From DAIDAN01 sp049303335 (lineage in GTDB: Archaea; Aenigmatarchaeota; Aenigmatarchaeia; Aenigmatarchaeales; DAIDAN01), in assembly GCA_049303335.1 (NCBI GenBank), contig JBAQNA010000022.1, positions 1 through 64,000 on the forward strand: a DNA stretch of 64,000 bases, read 5' to 3'. Every line of letters begins with the position of its first letter. The first letter of the stretch is position 1. The notes beneath the pieces were generated by a model. It searched no databases. It was not told where the DNA came from and saw only the letters and a list, made by a program, of their open reading frames with translations. A program made the translations under genes and the position numbers. Positions 49,263 through 58,208 of the stretch are shown one piece after another.

Positions 49263-50474
49263 TCACTCGGCTTTTCCTTCCAAAAGCTCTTCAACCGTCC
49301 TTAAAATGATTTCCAAACCGTCCTGATTTTTCACTCTCGCAACTTCTTCGCGAGCGCCTTTTCCAAAAGAATATGCTGCGATATATCCCTTCTTCTTTTT
49401 TATCCTTCGCATCGCGGTCTCGAAATTATCCACAACATTCCTCCCCACGCCTTCGCTTTGCTTGACTTGAATCGGATAGCCTCCTAAAAGCTGCGGCGTA
49501 AAGCCGTCTATTCCCATATCCCCGCTTTTCTTGTCGCTTACCCTGCCTAAAAATTTGCCTGCTACAACCCAGTTCTGGAACTCGAAAGGCGGAAGGCGTT
49601 TTACATAATTCAAATCAACATTTCCTCTTATCAGGTTTGCATCCATATTACATTCTCTCTGCAATCTTTTTTTGATTAGTTTGCAGGCTGTGGGACTTAT
49701 GTCTATGCCAATCCATTTTCTTCCAAATTTTTGCGCTGAAATTATTGTAGTTCCGCAGCCGCAGAACGGGTCTAAAACAATATCGCCATCGTTGCTTGCC
49801 GCTTTGATAATTCTCTCAAGAAGCGTTAGCGGTTTTTGAGTAGGGTAGCCTGTTCTCTCTCTTGCCGCAGGATTTATTGCCTGAATGTCCGTCCACCAAT
49901 CATTAGGCAGAGTCCCTTTGTCCAAATAGTAGCGATATTCTTTTCCGAGCTTGATATTTCTCTGATATTGCCTGCCTTTTTCATCGGTAAGAATTGTTTC
50001 ATGCATTGTGGAAGGGTCTCTTGGCAGAGCAACAGCATTATAATAAAAATTATATTTTTCCGTTTTGGAATACCAAAAAATAGTGTCATGTTTCTTTGGA
50101 AAAAAACCGGTTGCCCTTCCGCCTGTTTCATAACACCAAATTATCTCATTTACAAGATTATTATTGAATATTTTATCCAACAAAATCCGAAGGTGCGCGT
50201 TAGCGTGCCAGTCACAGTGCAAAAATAATGAGCCTGTTTTTTTCAATATTCTATGGCATTCCCTCAAGCGCGGCTCCATCCATGAGATATAATGCTCAAC
50301 CCCGCCTTTCCATCTGTCCTGAAAAGCGCGAATCTCTGCGCCATCTTTCCATATCACTTCATATTGTCTATTTGAGAAAAACGGAGGGTCCGCGTAAATC
50401 AGGTCTATGCTTTCGTCGGGAAACTTGCTCATAATTTCCAGATTATCGCCTTCGTAAATGCTGTTTATTTCCAT
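49263..50474 (-). CDS. DNA methyltransferase fused to an Mrr-like nuclease domain
   Basis: The 403-residue protein begins with a beta-class DNA methylase: IDLIYADPPFFSNRQYEV (motif IV, DPPF) then, later, IVLDPFCGCGTTIISAQKFG (motif I). After about residue 290 comes a PD-(D/E)xK-type domain with GDMGIDGFTPQLLGGYPIQV and KQSEG, matching the Asp and Gln-x-Lys of Mrr-type nucleases. One polypeptide could both mark and cut DNA. No separate restriction gene is adjacent. Start ATG 50474. Confidence 0.8.
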   Translation of the reverse strand: MEINSIYEGDNLEIMSKFPDESIDLIYADPPFFSNRQYEVIWKDGAEIRAFQDRWKGGVEHYISWMEPRLRECHRILKKTGSLFLHCDWHANAHLRILLDKIFNNNLVNEIIWCYETGGRATGFFPKKHDTIFWYSKTEKYNFYYNAVALPRDPSTMHETILTDEKGRQYQRNIKLGKEYRYYLDKGTLPNDWWTDIQAINPAARERTGYPTQKPLTLLERIIKAASNDGDIVLDPFCGCGTTIISAQKFGRKWIGIDISPTACKLIKKRLQRECNMDANLIRGNVDLNYVKRLPPFEFQNWVVAGKFLGRVSDKKSGDMGIDGFTPQLLGGYPIQVKQSEGVGRNVVDNFETAMRRIKKKKGYIAAYSFGKGAREEVARVKNQDGLEIILRTVEELLEGKAE

Positions 50475-50600
50475 AAAATCACTGCAAAACAATTAATAAT
50501 ACCTATTTAATATAGCTGATGCTGGTTTAAATATTTTTAAGACTGCCTGCTGAAAATCAGAAACGCAGTTGTTTTTAAGTTTTAAAATCATATTATTCTT

Positions 50601-51941
50601 ATGTTCAAGTTCCAGATTCTCAAGTATTACTCGCAGCCGTTCGTCCAGCAAAAAATATCCGAGTTCTCGAAAGGGCGCGAAGTTGTCGGCAGGCTGGAGG
50701 ACGACCGCTATGCGCGGCGCCCCGACGTGATTCTTTATCCGCGCGACGTTTCCGAAAAGGTGAAGCAGGGCGCGGTAAGCTTCCACTGCTCGGTCGAGCG
50801 GTGGCACAACCCCATGCAGCTTTCCTCCGAGATGCGCGAGCCGGAAATGCGCGAGCTGCGCAGCGGCTGGGATTTCATAATCGACATCGACGCGAAGGCG
50901 AAGCTGGAGCACGCGAGGATTGCGGCGCAATCAGTCATTTCTTTTCTGAAGGATTTTGGAATAACACCAACGATAAAGTTCTCGGGAAGGCGCGGTTTTC
51001 ATATCGGAGTGTCCGGCGAAGCGTTCCCGAAAAAAATGGATTTCTTGGAAGTGTCAAAATCCTATCCGGAGGCTCCGCGCGCGATGGCCGGCTTTATCAG
51101 GGAAAAGATTTCCGACAGGCTTATGGATTCCTTGGTAGGAATGGAGGGCGGCGTTGCCGCGCTGATGAAGACCGCGGACGCAAAGACGCTCTCGCCTTAC
51201 GAGTTCATTGACATAGAAAAGGAATGGGGAAACCGCCACCTCTTCAGGATGCCGTATTCGCTGCACGAGAAGACCTGGCTCGCTTCGGTGCCGCTTTCGG
51301 AAAAACAGCTGAAAACTTTCGAGCCCTCGCAGGCAAAGCCGGAGAGCATAAAAAAATTCGACTCCGTATTCTTGAAAAACAAGGAAGGTGAAGCATCCGA
51401 GCTTCTGATGCAGGCGCTCGAATGGCAGTCAAAAACGGTTCAGCCTGCATTGGTTCAGAAAAATGACAGGAAGCATTCCGAAATAAAGGCCGAGATTCCG
51501 GAGCAGTTTTTCCCGCCCTGCGTAAAAAATATTCTGGCGGGAATAGGCGACGGGAGGAAGCGCTCCGTTTTCACGCTGTCCGCGTTCCTGAAATACATGA
51601 ACTGGACGCCGGAGCACATCGAGAAACGCGTGGAGGAATGGAACGGAAAAAACCCGTCTTCGATAAGCAACGCGACCATAAGGAGCCAGCTCAAGTGGCA
51701 CCTGCGCCAGAACAGAAAAATATTCCCCGCGAACTGCGACAGCGATTTGTTCTACAAGTCCATAGGCGTGTGCAATCCGGACAACACGTGCCATGGACTG
51801 AAGAACCCGATTAATTACGCGTTCCGAATGTATAGAAAACAGTTCAAGACAGCCGACATCGCGATAAAGAAGGACAGGAAAGTATTAAGGAGAGTCAGAA
51901 AGAAAAAAGAAGATAAAACTAATCAAATAACCCAGTCTTGA
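50601..51941 (+). CDS. priS: Fused DNA primase: PriS plus the PriL iron-sulfur domain
   Basis: The 446-residue protein has the PriS core with catalytic Asp pair IIDIDAK (D95, D97), SGRRGFH (128-134) and GNRHLFRMPYS (210-220). From about residue 302 it has the PriL C-terminal domain with four cysteines (C307, C379, C391, C397) for a 4Fe-4S cluster: FFPPCVKNIL ... CDSDLF ... GVCNPDNTC. Most archaea keep PriS and PriL apart; a fused primase is known from Nanoarchaeum. The helical N-terminal domain of PriL is absent. Confidence 0.88.
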   Translation: MFKFQILKYYSQPFVQQKISEFSKGREVVGRLEDDRYARRPDVILYPRDVSEKVKQGAVSFHCSVERWHNPMQLSSEMREPEMRELRSGWDFIIDIDAKAKLEHARIAAQSVISFLKDFGITPTIKFSGRRGFHIGVSGEAFPKKMDFLEVSKSYPEAPRAMAGFIREKISDRLMDSLVGMEGGVAALMKTADAKTLSPYEFIDIEKEWGNRHLFRMPYSLHEKTWLASVPLSEKQLKTFEPSQAKPESIKKFDSVFLKNKEGEASELLMQALEWQSKTVQPALVQKNDRKHSEIKAEIPEQFFPPCVKNILAGIGDGRKRSVFTLSAFLKYMNWTPEHIEKRVEEWNGKNPSSISNATIRSQLKWHLRQNRKIFPANCDSDLFYKSIGVCNPDNTCHGLKNPINYAFRMYRKQFKTADIAIKKDRKVLRRVRKKKEDKTNQITQS

Positions 51942-52089
51942 AATCCTGTTTTAATTTTTCAAAATCGCTTATGCCATACTTTCTTGCTAAGACTTTTTCA
52001 TATGCTTTTATTGTTTCCTTAGAATAGCCTTTGTCCAAGCCTTCAAAATATTCTCTTGCAATGTCCCCCAACCCGCCAACGATGCCCAT
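51919..52089 (-). CDS. Small helical protein, 56 residues
   Basis: It begins MGIVGGLGDIAREYFEGLDK and is helix-rich, ending in LKQDFKTGLFD. GAGGGG precedes the ATG by 11 bp. The 3' end overlaps the primase gene by 23 bp (convergent). Unknown function. Confidence 0.5.
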   Translation of the reverse strand: MGIVGGLGDIAREYFEGLDKGYSKETIKAYEKVLARKYGISDFEKLKQDFKTGLFD

Positions 52090-52169
52090 TTTCTTTTCTT
52101 CCCCTCGCAACCTTTTTCTTGAAAGATAATTTGCAAAGTACTAATGCGCCGGCACGCTTATAAACTTAT

Positions 52170-52185
52170 CGCTTTCCGCGGCTTT
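52170..52185. repeat. Left copy of the 16-bp direct repeat flanking the island
   Basis: CGCTTTCCGCGGCTTT, identical to 58148-58163. The segment between them (about 5.96 kb) carries the restriction-modification and transposase genes. Confidence 0.7.
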
Positions 52186-52236
52186 GCTCCTAAACTCGGT
52201 TCTGCTCCTAATGTCGGAGTTTTGCTCCTAAAGTCG
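52186..52236. repeat. Three tandem copies of GCTCCTAAxxTCG
   Basis: Copies at 52186 (GCTCCTAAACTCGG), 52204 (GCTCCTAATGTCGG) and 52224 (GCTCCTAAAGTCG), spaced 18 and 20 bp. Related copies lie at the other end of the island (58087-58119). Confidence 0.7.
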
Positions 52237-52530
52237 TTAGAGTTTTAATTTCGCTGGGTCAATACCAGCTTCCCTCATTCTTTTCAGTATTGCTTCTCTA
52301 TCTATCGGCTTACCTTCTTTAAGCCGCTTTCTTATTTCCTCTTTTGTTTTGTGGCAATTAGGGCAATCTTCCAGAACTTCATAGACTTCTTTTGATGTGT
52401 GATAGCCGCGAACCGCACCCATTGTTGCGGTGCGTGTTGTTTTCGTTGATATGACAGATGGCTTATGCCTAACCTTGATTTTAGCCTTCTCACAAAATGG
52501 GCAATCCATTAACAGTTCTTGTTCTAACAT
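52237..52530 (-). CDS. Zinc-ribbon protein
   Basis: The 97-residue protein has knuckles CPFCEKAK (about 10-17) and CPNCHKTKEE (about 56-65) around a beta-hairpin, then a basic helix (EEIRKRLKEG) and KRMREAGIDPAKLKL. It probably binds nucleic acid or protein. It sits just inside the left island boundary. Confidence 0.65.
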   Translation of the reverse strand: MLEQELLMDCPFCEKAKIKVRHKPSVISTKTTRTATMGAVRGYHTSKEVYEVLEDCPNCHKTKEEIRKRLKEGKPIDREAILKRMREAGIDPAKLKL

Positions 52531-52577
52531 AATTTTCTAATCAATTTTAAAGAATATAAGATTAATGAGCATGGCTT

Positions 52578-53519
52578 TTAGATATTTGAACTATAAGATA
52601 AGGATTTTATATAATCTTCCATAAATTTCCAGTCAGGGTCTCCTTTTTTATCTATAGGTAATTCTATTTCATCAAAATCTAATCTTTGCAGTCTTACTTG
52701 TCTACCAAAATTATATTTATATTGCAGTTCTTTTAGAATTGTTGCTAAAAATAAGCAAATATACTTATTGAGAGAAAGACTTTTTGGAATTAAAGTATGA
52801 ACATTATCATCACTAAAATATTCATAATTATGATAGAATACATTAAAAAACATATCAATTGTTAATTTATCTCTGAAAATCTTTTTACTGTCTTTAAATT
52901 CATCATAAGAAATATAATCAACAACCCCGTTATTTTCAGACGTTGCAGTAATTAGTGGGATTTTACCTTCTATTCTTTCTTCTTTTACCAATCTTTCACC
53001 TTTTTTAATGTTAAATAAATCAACAATCTTAAAATTTTTCCAAGTTTTAACATTTAATTCAATTTTCTTAGAGATAATCGGTTCTTTTTTCAATTCATTG
53101 ATTTTTAATGAATATATCCAAGAAGGAATTTTTTCTTTAGATGGAATTTCTAAATCTTTTAGTGTTTTATTAGCTTGTCTTCCATAAGAATATTTCCATG
53201 CATTTTGTTTTAAACACATACAATAATACCATAATTCGCGTTCATTTAATTTTATTTTTGGTGTTAAGTATACTATATGAAACCCGCTATAATACGGTTC
53301 TTTTTGTAAAAAACTCGCCATCACAGAACCACCACAAGAAACCGAAATAGTATTTGCAGGATTTGGCGTAATCCCTTCAATTAATTTGACTTTGCCAACA
53401 ACACCATTATTTTTTTCAGTTCGGGCTACAAATGGAATACCATTAGAATCTTCTTCCATATTGGAAAATTCTAAATTAACACCATATTTTAAATTAAAAT
53501 AGTCTTTTACTTTGACCAT
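52578..53519 (-). CDS. Specificity subunit of a BcgI-like restriction-modification system
   Basis: The 313-residue protein shows two related halves, each with a target-recognition domain: NGIPFVARTEKNNGVVGKVK in the first and GKIPLITATSENNGVVDYIS in the second, both ending in a Y-x-F/Y-GRQ type motif (YSYGRQANK, KYNFGRQVRL). This is the HsdS layout for a bipartite DNA target. Its start follows directly after the stop of the methylase-nuclease gene, so both are made together. Confidence 0.8.
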   Translation of the reverse strand: MVKVKDYFNLKYGVNLEFSNMEEDSNGIPFVARTEKNNGVVGKVKLIEGITPNPANTISVSCGGSVMASFLQKEPYYSGFHIVYLTPKIKLNERELWYYCMCLKQNAWKYSYGRQANKTLKDLEIPSKEKIPSWIYSLKINELKKEPIISKKIELNVKTWKNFKIVDLFNIKKGERLVKEERIEGKIPLITATSENNGVVDYISYDEFKDSKKIFRDKLTIDMFFNVFYHNYEYFSDDNVHTLIPKSLSLNKYICLFLATILKELQYKYNFGRQVRLQRLDFDEIELPIDKKGDPDWKFMEDYIKSLSYSSNI

Positions 53520-55322
53520 TTAATCACCCGTATTTAAAAATTTAAAAGCAACAAAATCTTTTAATGTTTTCTCAAAATCTTTTTCATTTAATTTAGAATA
53601 ATCTGTTTCCATATATGCTTCAACACACCATTCATCATTGGCGGTTACATATTTCTTAACACTAAACCCTTCAATTTCTTCTTTATTTCTATAATTTTCT
53701 AACCAATATTTTTTTATTTCATTCCATTTATTTTTATAATCATCTCTTCCAGATTTTCTTTTTATAAATCCGTCATCTTTCCAATAACCAAAATAAGTCT
53801 TATAATTTGTTGGATGTTTTTCTTTTGCCTTAAATACCATAATACAAGTATTAACCCCAACATTAGAGTTATGAAACAACTCTGTTGGCATAGAAAAAAC
53901 GGCTTCCAGAGTATTTTCTCTTAACAATTTTTCTTTAAGTTCCAAACCGGTACCGCTTTGAGCTAAAGCACAGCTCATAGGAACAATAGCAATACATAAA
54001 GAACCCTTTTCAAGTAAATATAAATTATTTAATACAAATTCTAACTCTTCTGGGTCAGTTTTAGTTGATTTGTATGGAGGATTAAGAAAGCCCGTATTAG
54101 GTTTAAATGTTTTTATTTTGTTAATTGTTTTTTCATTGAAACATGAACCTTTAATCAAGTTACTTCTCCCATCTCCGTGAATAAACATATTAGAACATAC
54201 CAAAGCAAAAATATCATGCTGAAACTCAACACCAATTATTTGTTTATGTTTTATAATTTCTTCTTTCTTTGTATCTCCTGCGGCGTCCTCAATCATTTTT
54301 CTCATAGCACTTATCAGGAAACCCCCAGTTCCACAGCAAGTATCTAAAACCACACTATCTTTATTTATATTGGCTATCTCCGAAAATAATTCGGTGATGT
54401 GTGGAGGAGTTAAAACAATTCCTAAACCCTTATCATTATTAGCATATCTTAAAAATTCTATATAAAATTGTCCAAGAGTATCAAAATATTGATATGTTTT
54501 ATTAAAATTATTTATCCTCAAATCTACTTCGGTTATAATATCTCTTAATTCATTTTCTTCTTTTGAAAGTATTGTATGAGTTTTTATGAAACTGTATGTA
54601 GTTATAATATCAACTATATGTTCGTTTTGAACGTTTGTTAATTTATTTTTTATAGTATTGACAAGGCTTTCAGATAATTCTTTTGGTTTCTGAAATTTAT
54701 AAGAATTACAAAAAGCTTTATCTTGTAATGCTATAAGTATTCCGCTAATTAACAAACTCCTATTAGCTTCTGGAACTTTTATGGCGTGAAGTTTATCATT
54801 TAATATTTTTGAATATCTTAACAGTTCTTGAAAATCTTGATTAAACTTCTTCTCATCTGATTTGTAGCCATTTATATAATCATACAAGGAAAAAAGTTTA
54901 TCTTCTTTAAATATAGTATTTGCTTCTTTAACTCCTTTCAGTTGTAAAAAATGAGAAATTCTTATATTAGATTTTTCTTCTCCACTAATTGCTATAGACA
55001 AAACATCATACTCTTTAGAAAGAAAAGAAGAATATAATAAAGCTCCATCAACAGCATAATCTTTATATTTATCTCCTTCTTTAGATTTATGATATTTTGT
55101 ATTAGCTTTACATTCAACAACTATTATAAAATCTGGAATTTCTTTAAATTGAATTATAAATTCTGGGTAACCCTTCCCATTTCCACTTTTTGAAGCATTT
55201 TTTAATAATTTATCAATCTTTATATTTTTAGTGGCTTGTTCTTCAAATATTATGCTGTTAAACATCCCATCATTCTTAAAATGAGTTCTTACAAAGTCTT
55301 CAGTAATTCTTTCGTTTCTCAT
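53520..55322 (-). CDS. BcgI-like methyltransferase-nuclease subunit
   Basis: The 600-residue protein has an N-terminal nuclease domain (GYPEFIIQFKEIPDFIIVVE then CKAN, giving PD...ExK; about 48-75), a helical linker, and an N6-adenine methylase (about 290-560) with VVLDTCCGTGGFLISA (motif I) and FLNPPYKST (motif IV). With the separate specificity subunit this matches type IIG/BcgI-like systems. The ATG at 55322 has GAGGGGG upstream and overlaps the stop of the ribbon-helix-helix gene. AT-rich. Confidence 0.85.
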   Translation of the reverse strand: MRNERITEDFVRTHFKNDGMFNSIIFEEQATKNIKIDKLLKNASKSGNGKGYPEFIIQFKEIPDFIIVVECKANTKYHKSKEGDKYKDYAVDGALLYSSFLSKEYDVLSIAISGEEKSNIRISHFLQLKGVKEANTIFKEDKLFSLYDYINGYKSDEKKFNQDFQELLRYSKILNDKLHAIKVPEANRSLLISGILIALQDKAFCNSYKFQKPKELSESLVNTIKNKLTNVQNEHIVDIITTYSFIKTHTILSKEENELRDIITEVDLRINNFNKTYQYFDTLGQFYIEFLRYANNDKGLGIVLTPPHITELFSEIANINKDSVVLDTCCGTGGFLISAMRKMIEDAAGDTKKEEIIKHKQIIGVEFQHDIFALVCSNMFIHGDGRSNLIKGSCFNEKTINKIKTFKPNTGFLNPPYKSTKTDPEELEFVLNNLYLLEKGSLCIAIVPMSCALAQSGTGLELKEKLLRENTLEAVFSMPTELFHNSNVGVNTCIMVFKAKEKHPTNYKTYFGYWKDDGFIKRKSGRDDYKNKWNEIKKYWLENYRNKEEIEGFSVKKYVTANDEWCVEAYMETDYSKLNEKDFEKTLKDFVAFKFLNTGD

Positions 55323-55480
55323 TTTTTCCCCCTCTTTAGATACTCTTCTATTGAGATTTGTATGACTTTCGACCTGTCTGTTGGGGCTGGTTTTGTTTGA
55401 GAACAATATTCGTCTAATTCTTTTAGAACTTGTTTGCTTATAGAAATAGTTGCCCTTGCCTTTACAACTTCTTTTTTCAT
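55319..55480 (-). CDS. Ribbon-helix-helix regulator of the restriction-modification operon
   Basis: The 53-residue protein has a basic beta strand (VKARATISISK), helix 1 (QVLKELDEYCS), a turn and helix 2 (DRSKVIQISIEEYLK), the CopG/Arc fold. Its stop overlaps the start of the methylase gene (ATGA), and a 16-bp inverted repeat lies in its promoter. It likely represses its own operon, acting like the controller proteins of other systems. Confidence 0.8.
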   Translation of the reverse strand: MKKEVVKARATISISKQVLKELDEYCSQTKPAPTDRSKVIQISIEEYLKRGKK

Positions 55481-55514
55481 GTAATAATTGAGAAGATTGT
55501 GACTTATAATCTTT

Positions 55515-55579
55515 AGTATGATTAGTATTACTTCTCATACTAATACATATTGTATCATACTATTAATACTAATCATACT
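55515..55579. promoter_or_regulatory. Exact 16-bp inverted repeat at the operon promoter
   Basis: AGTATGATTAGTATTA (55515-55530) and its exact complement (55564-55579) are separated by 33 bp that hold further ATACTA copies. Tandem ATACTA half-sites suit cooperative binding by a ribbon-helix-helix protein. Confidence 0.7.
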
Positions 55580-55628
55580 ATATATTTTCGCAGAAATTCT
55601 TATCTTAAAAACTTTTCAGAAATACAAC

Positions 55629-55778
55629 TCACGCTTTTTTCTTCATCTCCTCGTCTATCTTTTTCTGGACGAAGTGGGAGAGGTTGATGTAGTGGTCTTC
55701 TATATATTTGGCTTGATGAGGGAATAATGTTATGTTCTTTTTGACCGCCTTTTCTTCCTCTTTTTTCTTCTTTGTCAT
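55629..55778 (-). CDS. Second small ribbon-helix-helix-like protein
   Basis: The 49-residue protein starts MTKKKKEEEKAVKKNITLF and continues with helices PHQAKYIEDHYI and LSHFVQKKIDEEMKKK, consistent with a strand-helix-helix regulator. The ATG at 55778 abuts a palindrome. It is divergent from the transposase gene, which it may control. Confidence 0.65.
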   Translation of the reverse strand: MTKKKKEEEKAVKKNITLFPHQAKYIEDHYINLSHFVQKKIDEEMKKKA

Positions 55779-55840
55779 ATTATACGTATAATAGGTATGA
55801 GTATATATACTTGTGTATGTATACATATAATACGTATTAT
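55779..55840. promoter_or_regulatory. Twin palindromes between the second RHH gene and the transposase
   Basis: ATTATACGTATAAT (55779-55792) and ATAATACGTATTAT (55827-55840) are perfect 14-bp palindromes with centres 48 bp apart. They share the core TACGTA and probably bind the adjacent regulator. Confidence 0.65.
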
Positions 55841-55894
55841 GTGTATAATAGAAATACAGAAACATAACAATCAAAAAACAAAAGAGGCGATTTA

Positions 55895-57106
55895 ATGCAA
55901 AACCAAAATTCAGCTAACATGACAAGAGAGCAGAAAGGATTAGAGATAGCAAAAACTTCCCAAATAACAAAGAATGAAAAGGGATATTGGAAAGTGCCAA
56001 GCCAGTCGGGGCATGGCTACTATCTTGTGAATCTTAACAAGCATGAGCCAGAATGTTCTTGCCCAGACTGCGAATTAAGAAAGCTGAAATGCAAGCACAT
56101 TTTCGCGGTAGAATTTTATCTGAAAAGGGAAATTGACAGCACGGGCAACATGACAGAAACAAAGGCAGTAAAGATAACTTATTCGCAGAATTGGGAAGCA
56201 TACAACAAAGCACAAACAAGCGAGTTAAGGCTCTTTGATGTTCTGCTTAAAGACTTGGTTAATGATGTGGAAGAGCCAAAACAGCACATGGGAAGAAAGA
56301 GATTAGACATTAAGGATACCATGTTTTGCGCAATACAAAAAGTCTATTCCCAGCTTTCAAGCAGAAGGGCATACTCGCTTTATGCAAACGCAAAAGAAAA
56401 GGAAAAGATAAAGAACGCTCCGAATTTCAACGCAATAAACAAGTTCCTTAACCGCGAGGATATAACGCCGATACTACACAATTTGCTGACATTAACGGCT
56501 TTGCCTCTAAAAAGCGTGGAAACGACTTTTGCCCCAGACAGTTCTGGTTTCAGAACCACACAATTTAACGAATACTGCAAAGAAAAGCATGGCACGGACA
56601 AATATCATATATGGGTAAAGGCGCATATCCTTGTCGGGACTAAAACAAATATCGTGGCGAGTGCAAGAATAACCGAAGGGGAAAGTGCTGATTGTCCGCA
56701 GTTCGCACCTATGGTTAATGAAGCCCATGACAACGGCTTTGAGATAAAAGAGATAACAGCGGACAAGGCTTATTCAAGCCGTGATAACTACTCTTTGGCT
56801 CAAAGCATAGGAGCAACCGCCTTTATCCCTTTTAAATCAAACGCTACGGGAAAATCAAGAGGCTCTATGATTTGGGGGCAGATGTATCACTACTTCATGT
56901 ATAGGCATGATGAGTTTATGCAACACTACCACCAGCGAAGTAATGTAGAAAGTGCCTTCAACATGATTAAGGCGAAATTCGGCGACAAGTTAAGAAGCAA
57001 AAATTATGTGGCACAACAAAATGAACTTTTATGCAAACTGATAGCCCACAATATCGTTGTGCTGATACATGAGATACACGAACTCGGGATAAAGCCCGAG
57101 TTCTGA
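55895..57106 (+). mobile_element. DDE transposase with an N-terminal SWIM zinc finger
   Basis: The 403-residue protein has a SWIM motif (ECSCPDCELRKLKCKHIFA, C-x-C-x(n)-C-x-H) at about residues 52-71. A DDE transposase core follows: PDSSGFRTTQF (first Asp), ITADKAYSSRDNYS (second Asp) and QRSNVESAFNMIKAKFGD (Glu). This IS4/IS5-like layout with SWIM occurs in archaeal elements. No clear terminal inverted repeats were found at its edges. A hairpin AACTCGGG/CCCGAGTT covers its last codons and may end transcription. Confidence 0.85.
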
Positions 57107-57176
57107 AAGGCATTTTTAAATTATATACTCTAAACTATATATTACATTATAAAAACTGTCTTAATACGGCGAACAT

Positions 57177-57521
57177 ATGGTTTATAAAGCTTTAAAAGGG
57201 TTAGATTCTAAACGAAAGTATAAATTAAGTATAGTCAAGGTTTTAAAGATGCAAACACCAGAACAAATAGAGAAACTCACAAAGAGTATTGATATTGAAT
57301 TAGTAAATTCTGAAGATTTAAGAGCTGATATTAGAGATGGTTGGGATTTACCAGCTACTGGATTGGTTATAAAAAAAACAACAAGAAATTCTCCAGGAAT
57401 GCCAGATTATACTTTTATAGGAGTAGATGGCACTGCTTTTATAAAAAACATTGAAGCTTTAGCTTCTAAAATTAATGTTGCAAAGCTTTGCGAGGATTTA
57501 CGTAAAGAATTAATAAAATGA
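57177..57521 (+). CDS. Hypothetical protein, 114 residues
   Basis: Starts MVYKALKGLDSKRKYKLSIV; mixed helix and strand, ending in a Lys/Glu helix. AT-rich, inside the island, downstream of the transposase. No motif recognised. Confidence 0.55.
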   Translation: MVYKALKGLDSKRKYKLSIVKVLKMQTPEQIEKLTKSIDIELVNSEDLRADIRDGWDLPATGLVIKKTTRNSPGMPDYTFIGVDGTAFIKNIEALASKINVAKLCEDLRKELIK

Positions 57522-57553
57522 TACTCTTATTCTCATTATTTTGAAGTGATACT

Positions 57554-58072
57554 GTGTTTATCTTTATTATTTCTCCAGATATTTTGATAGACTTATTACA
57601 CGGGGGAGAAACTGAAAGAATTTTTACTGTATTGGCTGCATTAGAAAGGCGTAGAAATTGCACGACAGAAACGAAGAAATTTAGATGTTTTGTTCCGCAA
57701 AATATTCATAATAAGGTTTTAGTTTTAAGAGCTATGAATGTTATGAGTGATGCAATGGATGACACAACAAATATGATTTTCAAAAACGAATTGGAATATA
57801 TATCAACCGTTTTTTTCGGTTTGGAAAAATCAGAGGATGGCATTCCAAGCACTTCAGATGCATATTATATATCAACAATAGAACTTGCAAGAGACTTTTC
57901 TGATAAAGCAAATGTCGAAGTCTTTATTGTATCATCAGAGCATGATAAGGTTACAACAGCAATTAAAACCATTTCAGCAGAACTTACACAATGGATGAAA
58001 GCTCATAAAATTGGAAATTTATCATTTACGAGCATTGATATCAGCGAAACAATTCTTAAGATGCAAAGTTAA
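57554..58072 (+). CDS. Possible PIN-like protein
   Basis: A 172-residue frame from a GTG start. FIFIISPDILIDLLHGGE at the start and VEVFIVSSEHDKVTTAIKTI near residue 135 have spacing like a PIN nuclease (early Asp, later Asp/Glu), but the match is loose. It follows the 114-residue gene by 32 bp; the two could form a toxin-antitoxin-like unit. AT-rich. Confidence 0.45.
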   Translation: MFIFIISPDILIDLLHGGETERIFTVLAALERRRNCTTETKKFRCFVPQNIHNKVLVLRAMNVMSDAMDDTTNMIFKNELEYISTVFFGLEKSEDGIPSTSDAYYISTIELARDFSDKANVEVFIVSSEHDKVTTAIKTISAELTQWMKAHKIGNLSFTSIDISETILKMQS

Positions 58073-58086
58073 AAAGTAATTATTCT

Positions 58087-58163
58087 GCACCTAAAGTCCG
58101 AAATCTGCACTTTTAGTCGTGGTTTTTGGCTACTTTAAGTGCAAAGCCGCTTTCCGCGGCTTT
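58087..58163. repeat. Right boundary repeats of the island
   Basis: GCACCTAAAGTCCG (58087) and GCACTTTTAGTCG (58107) resemble the tandem repeats at 52186-52236. They are followed by CGCTTTCCGCGGCTTT (58148-58163), identical to the left boundary. The latter also forms part of a GCAAAGCCGC hairpin. Confidence 0.65.
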
Positions 58164-58208
58164 TGCCGCTTTGCAAAAGATTATAAAATCGCGAGTTCAA
58201 CTGATATT

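Noticed and set aside
55860..57125. Complete insertion sequence with terminal inverted repeats
   Set aside because: I could not match the two flanks of the transposase gene; the CTCGGG hairpin at the end has no partner at the start.
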